The notes beneath the pieces were generated by a model. That model searched no databases. It was not told the origin of the DNA and saw nothing but the letters and a program-made list of their open reading frames with translations. Made by a program: the position numbers and the translations under genes. Positions 55,279 through 64,000 of a stretch of 64,000 nt of DNA are shown piece after piece (the stretch's first letter is position 1; the number at the start of each line of letters is the position of its first letter). This DNA is from Medicago truncatula. Taxonomy: Eukaryota; Streptophyta; Magnoliopsida; Fabales; Fabaceae. The stretch is from positions 15,839,001 to 15,903,000 of the forward strand of contig NC_053043.1 in NCBI RefSeq assembly GCF_003473485.1, written 5' to 3'.

Positions 55279-55728
55279 ATGTTTATAGGATTCAGTATCC
55301 CCATTGTCTATTGGTACAAAACTCAAATGTTTATTAGTATCTCTATTTTTCGTTATCTGTTTTCGTTTGCCATGACCATTAACAAGAGTCAGGGACAATC
55401 CCTTAATCATGTTGGGGTATATCTTCCGCAATCAGTATTTTCTCATGGTCAGTTAATTGTTGCCATGTCCGGAGTTATTTGGTGAAATGGGTTGAAGATA
55501 TTGTTAATTGATGAAGAAGGCAATGATACAAATATAGCCTCTAACGTTGTTTACAAAGAGGTGTTCCAAAATGTTCGTTGATTAAATTTTAAATTCTTAT
55601 GTTATAATGAAGTTGACATATATTTCATGTTGTTTTTATTGAATATCTTTTATTTAAAACAAAGTCCATATGTTGCTTGTAAATGAATCTCATCATTAAC
55701 CCGTGCGATAGCATGGGTCGGCGACTAG
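55279..55728 (+). mobile_element. Helitron 3' end with helicase C-terminus remnant
   Basis: The frame at 55340-55485 reads [20 protein letters not shown] and [17 protein letters not shown], the C-terminal motif block of the Pif1-type helicase of plant Helitrons. Downstream out-of-frame text reads VVYKEVFQNV. The element then ends with a short hairpin (cccgtgc/gcatggg, about 55700-55717) followed by the terminal CTAG (55725-55728) before a T, as expected for a Helitron 3' end. The helicase is truncated and not functional. Confidence 0.8.
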
Positions 55729-56194
55729 TTAATGTTATAGAGGCTACATAGTATAAAAGTCTTGTTCATACACAAAGGGTCATTGGCACAACAACACAAT
55801 CATTGAAGAACAAAAAACTACACAATCAGTGAAAAGGAGCCTCCCATTCTTTTTCCCTTCATTTTCTAGAGCTTTATCTTCTCTCTTTGCTCACCTCTTC
55901 CACACTTGTCTCCTTCCCTTTCTTTACCTTTGTCTTATGTTCATTCCCTTGCTTTCAGGTTCATTTCTTCATTCTTCAACCCACTAATTTTCCTTTCTTC
56001 TATTTTGTAATTTATGTGCTTAACTTGATTTTGTAGTTGAAAACTTGAAATGAGTGAAAAGGGTCATTGTAAAGTTTCAGTTTTTAATATTATAACATAA
56101 ATTTCAATATTTTTTACTACGTATAACTTAATTTTGATGTTAGAGATTTTCTTGTGTTATGGGTTGATGAATTTTTGTTGATTACCTTAGGTGG

Positions 56195-56945
56195 CAGGGG
56201 CGGATCTGGGATTAAATTATTAGTGGGGCTAATTTTTTTTTAAAGAAGTAAGACTAAAATTTTTGGCAAAATAAATTATACAAATAATAACATTTGTATT
56301 AATGGCTCAAATCGTCAATCATTTTGTTCCTTGTGTAGTAAAGTTGTTTATATTTTAGTGAATTTAACTTTATTTAAATGACATCATCCTCGTGAGCTTA
56401 GCTCAGTTGGTAGGGATATTGCATATTATATGCAGGGGTTGGGGTTCGAATCCCAGACACCTCACTTCTCTACAATTAAATTGCGTGAGCCATAGCCACT
56501 AGGCTACTTGACAAAAAAAAATGACAACATAAAAATGATAAAATAATTTAAATGAATGTTAAGTTCGGAGTAAAAAAACTCAATCCAAAAATCTCCCCTT
56601 TGTATTTTTTTTTATAGATTATATAATGCTTGCCATAAGTTGCACAATTTATTTTTTTTGGTACAATAAGTTACACAATCTTAATATATATTTATATATA
56701 ATTTATGTTGTTTATTTTATTCTTCGAAAAAATTAAGAAAAAATGCAAAAATTGAGAGTTGAACATGTGCCATTCAAGTTAATACTCAAAACACACACTA
56801 CTGGGCCAAGGCTATGGTTAAATTAATTTACGAAATGAAAGATATATTACATAAGATCGGCTTTGTATAAAAATAAAAATAAATTTTGGGCTGGGCTGGT
56901 TTGTGTGGCTATTGCCACACCCAGCCTCACACAAATCCGCCCCTG
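56195..56945. mobile_element. 751 bp non-autonomous hAT element
   Basis: Terminal inverted repeat CAGGGGCGGATCTG at the left and the complement CAGGGGCGGATTTG at the right, flanked by a perfect 8 bp duplication TTAGGTGG (56187-56194 and 56946-56953). No transposase is inside. A SINE (56390-56518) is nested within it and is therefore younger. Confidence 0.9.
56390..56518 (+). mobile_element. tRNA-derived SINE nested in the hAT element
   Basis: The head has an RNA polymerase III A box (tagctcagttgg, 56399-56410) and B box (ggttcgaatcc, 56443-56453). A short tRNA-unrelated body follows, then an A-run tail near 56512. A possible target duplication aaatgaca flanks it (about 56376-56383 and 56518-56525). 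The tRNA-like head lacks an acceptor stem partner, so it is a SINE and not a tRNA gene. Confidence 0.85.
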
Positions 56946-56953
56946 TTAGGTGG

Positions 56954-58800
56954 TGTTATTGTTGTTGATGGTAGTGGAGGTATAGTAATGAGATGATGAT
57001 AATAATGTTGTTGATGATGATAAATTTTTTATGAATATTGACGAACGTGATCTTGAAATTGATGAAGAATTGGAATGAAGAAGATGAAGAAAGCAAAAAA
57101 ATAAAAATAAAAAGTCATTTATCCCTTGTGGCATGACATAAGGTTCAACCCACGTGGAGTTGTCACGTGTAGAGTTAAACTGTCACGTCACATGATTTAA
57201 CAACCAAAACAAATGGATGGGTAATTGACCGAGGTTTTTTTTTTTAGTTTTTTAAAAATCAAAGATTTTTTTACGAAAGTTACAAATTCCGGAGGTGTCT
57301 ATTCACTCGATTTTAATTTTAGGATTTTTCATGTTTTTTATTCTTTTTTAATTATATAGTCAGGTGTCAAAGAATTACATATGTGGAACAATTAACAAAA
57401 TTAATTATATATCCAGTCATGTGTCACATCAGCGAAAATCATGAGTTAGATGAGTCGGTGTCTATTTCTAAAAAAAATTTATCTTACAAAGATGAAATTA
57501 AAAAAAAAATACAGAGAATAAATCGGAAATGACATATATGATATGTTTCGTTGGAATTTTATGGTCCATTCATTTTCAATCAAATAAGAAAATATCTCTC
57601 GAAACATCTCAGAAAAGAAAATAACAAAATAGAAACGTGTTTTGACTAACAAGCAATAATCATCCATAACTTTCGAGTGATTGGACGGTCCAATGAAATC
57701 TTATCCATTGAAAAATAAATGTATTTGAGAAATTAAATGTTAAAATCAGGAGAGAGAAGATGTTTAATGACTTAGATTTGGCACCCGAGAAAACTGCAAT
57801 ATTCTAACACGAGACAATCTATTCCAAATAAATTGTTAATTATCTTGGATTTGATAATTTTTGCTTTCTCTTCTTATAAAAAAGACCGGATAGAGTAGTA
57901 CTATACCCGCCTAATAGCCACACACATCAATTTCAATCCTCTACCTCTCGTTTTCTTATTATTTTTTGTAAAAAAAAAAAAAAAAATCCTCGAAAAAAAT
58001 CAATTTCAATCCACTAGCCTTTTTTTTTTATTTTTTTTTTTTGTGTCAAACAAATCCACTAGGCTTCTTTTTTTTTTTCGTGTCAAAAAACTCCTCTAGG
58101 CTTTTTCCTAGTAATTTCAATCAAATTTTAATAAAAGCACGTTTTGAGAATCATGCATACTGAACAAACTCACGTATTAAGAATTCCCTTTGGTACTTTG
58201 AATTATTATCATTTCCAATGTCAACTTCAGTTTCTGTTATAAATTTGTAAAAATTTCTTAAAGTCTATCATTAAATTGAAAATCCATATCCATGTAAAAT
58301 TTTGCATAAATAGTAAATTATTTGATATATTATTCAGACCCGTCAAAATTAACGATGATCTATAAAAGTTTATAAAACCTTAATTTTAATAGGTTTCAAT
58401 TATAAGAGAAGACCGTCAAAAGAAAGATATAAGAGAAGAACGTATCTTGTTGTATCTCTCAAAAAAAATAAAAATATATTTTGTTGTATTGATTTTTGTA
58501 TAAACATGTACGCTATATATTACCTTAAAGTTCCTGCGAGCTTAGCTAACATGGACATCCAGTTTATTTTCATTGAAGTGAAAAGTGAATTTATAACCAC
58601 TATACTACCTTAAAAAAAATTATTAAAAGAAAAATGTTTGGTATATACTCTTATATTATTACACGAGACAAATGAGAAAGGAAGGTGTTGCATGATTTTT
58701 GCCTAAGCTTGAGCTATAGAGACGGTAAGCTACAAGGTAGTGTAGTGTAGCACTTTAATAAAACTAATTATCAAATCAAATCTCCTTCATATCAAATCAA
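56954..58800. other. Intergenic; no gene seen
   Basis: AT-rich with several poly(A) and poly(T) runs (57970, 58022, 58066). A segment at about 58535-58560 (gcgagcttagctaacatggac) resembles the head of the same SINE family but lacks a B box. No coding frame of interest. Confidence 0.4.
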
Positions 58801-59175
58801 ATATCCTTTATTATTGTTGGAGAATAGATATGTGGGCACCAAACTTGTTGCTCACGAGGGTATGAGTTCGAGTATGAGAATTTTTTATAAACGCATGTAT
58901 AAGGATGGGCACTATAATACTGTGTATCCATTGTCATCCCTACAGCATTGTTTCCTTGAGAGCCATGAAATGGGGTTACCTCAAAGATATACTATATACG
59001 GAAATGTTAGGCTTATGTACAGATTGTGAATAAAGAGTTGAGTCTGTGGAAGTTGTTCCATCATTAAGTGTGAGTTTGTAATTGTGGAAGTTGTTCGATA
59101 TATACGTGTGTGCGCGTGCGCGTGATAGAAGCTAAAAAACTCTCCTCTAACTGAATACTTACTTACACATTGCAG

Positions 59176-60380
59176 GTGTCTTCACAGCAATTTTTATTTT
59201 AAGTATTGTGGTAGGTTTACTACCTGGATGCCGAGGAAGACGCCCCCGCAGATCAGCTAGTGTACCCTCACACTTCATCACAGTCACAATGGATAAATTT
59301 CTAAATGATATGGAAAAGGAAAAACCAATAAGATTCACTGATCAGCAACTAAGGATTGCAACCGATAACTATTCCTACCGGTTGGGATCGGGAGGTTTTG
59401 GAGTTGTTTATAAAGGAAGTTTAAGTGACGGAACCATGATAGCTGTCAAGGTTCTACATGGAAGTTCCGACAAAAGAATTGATCAACAGTTTATGGCAGA
59501 AGTTGGCACAATAGGTAAAGTTCACCATTTCAATCTTGCTAGGCTATATGGTTATTGTTTTGAAAAGAACTTGATAGCACTTGTTTATGAATACATGAGG
59601 AACGGATCTCTTGATCGCTATTTGTTCCAAGAATACAATATCTTAGGATTTGAAAAGCTTTGAGAGATTGCAATTGGTACCGCAAGAGGCATTGCTTACT
59701 TACATGAAGAATGCCAACAAAGAATAATCCACTACGATATAAAACCAGGAAATATTCTCTTGGATACGAATTTCAACCCTAAAGTTGCTGATTTTGGCTT
59801 GGCCAAACTTTGCAACAGGGAAAATACTCACATAACGATGAGCGGAGGAAGGGGGACGCCCGGTTATGCAGCACCTGAGCTTTGGATGCCATTTCCTGTA
59901 ACTCACAAGTGTGACGTTTATAGTTTTGGTATACTACTATTTGAAATTATAGGTAGGAGAAGAAACCATGATGTAAACCTCGCAGAAAGCCAAGAATGGT
60001 TTCCGATATGGGTTTGGAAAAAATTCGATGCTGAACAAGTGAATGAATTGGTAGCAGCTTGTGGGATAGAGGAGAAAAATATGGAGATTGTAGAGAGAAT
60101 GGTTAAGGTAGCTTTGGCATGTGTTCAATATAGGCCAGAATCAAGACCTAAAATGAGTGTTGTGGTACAAATGTTGGAAGGTTTAGTTGAAATTTCAAAG
60201 CCTTTGAATCCTTTTCAATATATGATTGATGGAACTTCTTCTTATCTTTCAATGCCAATATCACAGATCAATACTGATACAAGTATTGGTTCTGGATCTT
60301 CTGTTATGGTAACTGAATCTAGTGTTGAAGGTGTTACTCCTATAATGACCAAGTACCAAGTCGAATCAGCATCTGTCTAA
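59176..60380 (+). pseudogene. LRK10-like receptor kinase exon with in-frame TGA
   Basis: The exon starts after the acceptor ttgcag (59175) in phase 1. It encodes a membrane segment (VFTAIFILSIVVGLL), the stretch HFITVTMDKFLNDMEKEKPI, and a Ser/Thr kinase of the LRK10L/PR5K-like family: glycine loop LGSGGFGVVYKG, IAVKVL lysine, HYDIKPGNILLD catalytic loop, DFGLAKL, GYAAPELW and a normal C-terminal lobe to the TAA at 60378. All catalytic motifs survive, but TGA at 59661-59663 interrupts the frame between the two lobes, where relatives have a sense codon (His or Trp). No extracellular domain was found upstream; 58814-59029 is open but unrecognised. It could be a pseudogene, a sequencing error or a young null allele. 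Confidence 0.8.
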
Positions 60381-61435
60381 AATGTATTATAAATAAATAA
60401 TGTCAAAGTTTACCCTATATCATTAGTTTTAATGTCATCTTAATCGGCTAAAGTGTCGAATCATCTATAATTATTTGTTTGTGTACGTCCTAGAGATCAA
60501 TATATATATTTATTTTTTTTAATTTACATCTGTATCACAATGTTGATTTATATATGAGGTATTATACAGTTCATTTATATAATGTAAGCCGTGTAATGTA
60601 ATTGTAGGAACCATGATTTGTTCTCCTTGATTGATGATGATTTTGAGAAAGGGAGAGGGTTTGCATGGTGAATGTTGAAATGGACATTAGGAAGGAAGAA
60701 GCGTCGGTGTGCGAAGCAATAAAGGATGTGTGCGTAGTTTTGTTTCAGTCCATAAAACTGTTGTAGACCAATAGAACCTAAGTCATAAAGGGGAGAAATC
60801 AGATAAATAGAAAAAGGGGGGTGGGTAGCCATTAGAACCTTCGAAACATTATATCTATTTATTTTCAAGCATTTTTTATGTTATTTCTTGACAAAAATGA
60901 AATATTTTTATGAAATAGTTTTAAATACTATTCTCAAAATGTTACGTACATTTACTATTTTTATACTCTCCTATTGGATTATGAGGAGTGTTCAGAAGAT
61001 CATCCACAATGGACTAAAAATAACCACGCAAGTGAGTTGGCACCACATCTTTACTCAACTTTAGAATGTTGCTCTAGTCACCCCTCCAATTACCCACATG
61101 TCCCTCGAATTACAAGTAAACTAAACTTGTCGTCAAGTAATAATAAGTTTTTCTCCATAGGGATTGTGAAATTCCTACATAACTACAATGAATGTGATTA
61201 GAATTATGTGACAAGGGGGATTTTCACTTGGGAATGGTTTTTTCGACGCCAATAGAGAGAAAATGTGATTACGTCAATGATCAATTCCCCTATCTTTCAC
61301 TATTCCTACTTGGTTTCACAATGTTTTATCAAAAATATATAGGCCCTGGTTAGGCATACTAGCACTTTTCTCCTGTACAACACCCTGATTTACCTAGGTA
61401 TGTCGTAACACTGGATAGGATTGAATGAGTGCCAA
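60381..61435. other. Intergenic; no gene seen
   Basis: The 3' flank of the kinase. Short frames at 60575-60868 (minus) and 60974-61201 (plus) have no recognisable motif. Confidence 0.4.
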
Positions 61436-61439
61436 ACTA

Positions 61440-61870
61440 TAGTAACTAAGCTGCAATATAGACACTTCCTTCTCTAGTGCTCTTAATAAGGCAAGGGTTG
61501 GTATGTGTATCAGAGATGATCAAGGGATTTTGTCTTGGCTTGTATAGAGTGGTACTCTCATATTTTGAAGTTGATACATGGGATGCTCTTTGGCTCCTAC
61601 ATGCCATGAAATGGGCGACGGACTTACAACTACTTGATATGGACTTTGAAGTGGAGTCAAATAAGTTTGTCGATAGTATTTATCGTGGTAAAGATAGGGT
61701 CTCGGATTTTGGGTGCAGAACTGACAAACTCAAATGTGAAGTTCATTAAAAGACAAACTAATGAAGTTGTTCATGGTTTCGCTAGAATGGCTCAATTATT
61801 TGCTAGTTTCCTTATTTTTCTCAACATTCCAACATGTACGAAATGCATTAAAATTGTTTATCTGTAATCA
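61440..61870 (+). pseudogene. LINE RNase H-like (RVT_3) fragment
   Basis: Two plus-strand frames give RNase H-type text: DALWLLHAMKWATDLQLLDMDFEVESNKFVDSI near 61592-61680, and then, after a frame shift, KRQTNEVVHGFARMA near 61750-61795. The order matches the end of the minus-strand LINE at 36955-37500. Only the C-terminal domain is present. Confidence 0.7.
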
Positions 61871-62242
61871 ATAAAAATAAAAAGCTTTTAATATCATATA
61901 CGCGTCTAGACATTCTAGGAGGATATTAATTTTTTAATTTTTTTTAAAGAAACATTGTCGGAGGATGTTACCTAGAAAGTGCAAATGCTAATCCTATGCA
62001 TTTGTCACTATAGATTTTGCTCATATGTCATATTCAAGACCGGTTTGGAATTAAGCTACTAATCTCATCCATTTCAGTATATCCAAAGAATCATATTAAT
62101 TCTTTATACCTTGGAAGACTTGTAAATGATGGAACATCTACGCGGTTTTCTGGTTTGAAATTAAGGATGTTCTGTTTGTTTGTTTGTTTTTTTTTTTTTT
62201 TAAGGGAAGAATGTTATGTTATTAATCACTTATCTAATATGA

Positions 62243-62335
62243 CCTCGTGAGCTTAGTTCAATTGGTATGGACAATGCATAATATATGTAACGTCTGCGTT
62301 CAAACTCTGACCACCACAAAAACAAAAATCATTTA
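62243..62335 (+). mobile_element. tRNA-derived SINE, degenerate
   Basis: cctcgtgagcttagttcaattggtatgg (A-box side) and gttcaaactctgacc (degenerate B box), then an A-rich tail acaaaaacaaaaatc. Same family as 56390-56518 but more mutated and shorter. Confidence 0.7.
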
Positions 62336-62340
62336 TTTAG

Positions 62341-62600
62341 TACTATCTCCGTCCCATATTAAGTGACACAGTTGACTCTGTTACACATACCAATACATAA
62401 TTTTGACTTTAAATAACTTTACTAATCTATAAGAAAAAATTATAAAAATTTGATATTTTAAAAATATTCATCGAGATGAATCAAACGACATCTTATATGA
62501 TATTATTTATCTTTATATATTAATAGAAAAATACGATCAAAATATGTTAGATCAATAGTGCACATTTTCAAATAAGTCATATATTATAGGATAATATATT
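62341..62600. repeat. Stowaway-like MITE, one end
   Basis: Begins tactatctccgtcccatatt followed by aagtgacacagttgact, the usual left end of Tc1/mariner-type plant MITEs. The mirror end was not found, so it is probably truncated. Confidence 0.5.
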
Positions 62601-62765
62601 TTTTCATTTTGACCAATCACAAATTTAGTCTTGAGATTTACAGATGTTGGATAGCATAATTAGATAAACCCTTAATTATTTATTATTCCAAGTATCGTTC
62701 GTTGCCTTGCCTCTTTTAGTTTTGTCTCTAACGTATATAAAAATAGGACATAAAGTATATGAAAT

Positions 62766-63173
62766 GGGCCCTTCTACGGTACACCCGTAAATTAAGGTGT
62801 ACCGGTACTCTCGCTTATAATTTTTATAAATTAACTATCATTTTTTATAAAGAAAATAAGTGTTTGTTGACATATATATTTTAGAAAATATCATTTTATA
62901 AGAAAAAACATCATTTCATTTTTTATAAAAGTCATACTAATTTTTTTTTACATTTTATTGTAAAAAATAATCAAAATTTTCTATTATGACTAATAAGAAT
63001 TCAGAAAAATCAAATTTTATTGCGTTGACGTTTTTGTTAAATAAGATTTAATCATTATAATTATAGGTGATAGAAAATAATTTTTTCCTACAAAAAATAA
63101 CTTATTGAACTATTAATTTAATGATTGGGTGTACCAATACACTTAAATAATTGGGTGTACTATAGAATTTGCC
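62766..63173. mobile_element. 408 bp MULE-type MITE with 9 bp target duplication
   Basis: Inverted ends GGGCCCTTCTACGGTACACC and (complement) GGCAAATTCTATAGTACACC, flanked by the perfect 9 bp duplication ATATGAAAT (62757-62765 and 63174-63182). The interior is AT-rich without coding capacity. Confidence 0.85.
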
Positions 63174-63653
63174 ATATGAAATATATCAAAGTAATCCTTA
63201 CGATTAAGATAATGTTAGAGACTAATTGAACGAAACTTTTTTCTTCTTTCAAATAGTCTAGTAGTTAGAAATTCATCTTTATAAGCTGAATAAGTGTGGT
63301 ATCCGAGTTATGACCCTGCCCCTGCATATATTATGCACTACCCCATACTTTAAATACTAAAATGATATATTTAATACACTTTAGTTATTGTGGAATTTTT
63401 TTTTATTTTAACAATCATTTAAAAAAATTCGGTAAAAAAATTATTTTAAGATATAGTTTTTTTTAAGAGAATATTTTGTTAATATGCCTCAATATGTAGA
63501 AGCTAAGTTGATGTTCCATGTATATATGATTGCTTTTCCTTGATAGTGACTTGGGATTTAATTAATTAATTTGCATATAAATTTGAATACTACACCTCTT
63601 CACTTTGCTCCTCACAAAACAATCTAGTGTTTTGAATTTTTATCTCTTGTCTA

Positions 63654-64000
63654 ATGTCATCCTCGGAAGCTATTGCAATTGAGGCTGTTCTAGTCATAGG
63701 TAGGATTCTGATTAAACCGTTATGATCTTTTTGTTTTTCATATTTTGCTTTGTTATGTTTTTTTTCCTAATGATTTAGTAACAAGATTTCTAATAGAACA
63801 TTATCAATTTTGCAGTAGTGATTGTCGCGAAGGTAGCTATTTTAATCTGTGTGTGTAGAAAAAGAAATCAAGTAAATGGTGGAACCATTAGTCCAGATTC
63901 ACAATTTATAACACTCACTATGGATAAATTTTTAAACGACATGGAAAGGGAGAAGCCGATAAGATTCACCGGTCAACAACTAAGAATTGCAACAGACAAC
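63654..64000 (+). CDS. LRK10-like receptor kinase, 5' part (runs off window)
   Basis: Exon 1 is 63654-63699 (15 codons plus one base), the intron is 63700-63815 (GT-AG), and exon 2 runs from 63816 to the window end. The start reads MSSSEAIAIEAVLVI, continuing into a membrane segment (VVIVAKVAILICVC), a basic stop-transfer (RKRNQ), then FITLTMDKFLNDMEREKPIR and FTGQQLRIATDN, the juxtamembrane start of the same kinase family as 59176-60380. There is no room for an extracellular domain before the membrane helix, so the protein would be a membrane-anchored kinase without an ectodomain, if the ATG at 63654 is right. A TATA-like tataaattt lies near 63574. The exon 2 start phase equals that of the upstream pseudogene. 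Confidence 0.8.

Noticed and set aside
56393-56465. tRNA gene
   Set aside because: A and B boxes are present but no matching acceptor stem; the poly(A) tail, flanking repeat and further copies at 47878 and 62243 show a SINE.
58814-59029. Possible extracellular exon of the kinase at 59176
   Set aside because: Open, but has no GUB_WAK cysteines or other known motif, no clear donor site in the right phase and starts at TTG.

Overview
This is nuclear DNA from a flowering plant, very probably a legume of the inverted-repeat-lacking clade such as Medicago or a close relative (inference). The support is AT-rich DNA, GT-AG introns, narbonin-like proteins (known mainly from vetches and relatives), a legume-type tRNA-derived SINE, and dense retroelement and MITE debris. 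There are no operons, and I saw no CRISPR, rRNA or functional tRNA gene.

Layout. 1-143: tail of an LTR. 144-3816 and 12627-16290: two direct copies of a 3.7 kb block, each with an intact narbonin-like GH18 gene (2576-3505, 15050-15979). Between them lie a 3.07 kb solo LTR (4493-7561), a decayed DUF4283/zinc-knuckle retroelement gene and an 861 bp hAT-type element. 16.3-24.7 kb is mostly Ty3/gypsy and CACTA debris plus a truncated DUF247 pseudogene; the intact DUF247 gene is at 24760-26292 (minus). 26.5-34.5 kb holds MITEs, odd GTTAAC-centred palindromic arrays, and LINE or DUF4283 remnants. 34582-35400 (minus) is a double-MIT protein derived from the N-terminus of VPS4. 35.9-40.5 kb holds two long-TIR MITEs and a LINE remnant. 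42089-46887 is a complete nine-exon P1B heavy-metal ATPase (HMA2/3/4 type), and 50821-52044 a complete MTP1-type zinc CDF transporter with an intron in its leader. 52.8-57 kb carries a gypsy protease remnant, a Helitron 3' end, and a hAT element with a SINE inside it. 59176-60380 is an LRK10-like receptor kinase broken by one in-frame TGA; a second kinase of the same type starts at 63654 and runs off the window.

How the genes work together. HMA and MTP1 are two unrelated zinc-handling families only 3.9 kb apart: by family knowledge, HMA pumps Zn/Cd out of the cytosol across the plasma membrane or tonoplast, and MTP1 loads Zn into the vacuole. The narbonin-like genes and the double-MIT gene encode unrelated proteins but share a 35 bp identical block plus shorter collinear blocks in their promoter and leader, so they may share expression control through promoter capture.

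Limits: all family calls come from reading motifs by eye. Splice sites were placed by GT-AG and phase consistency. No alignment or database search was run.
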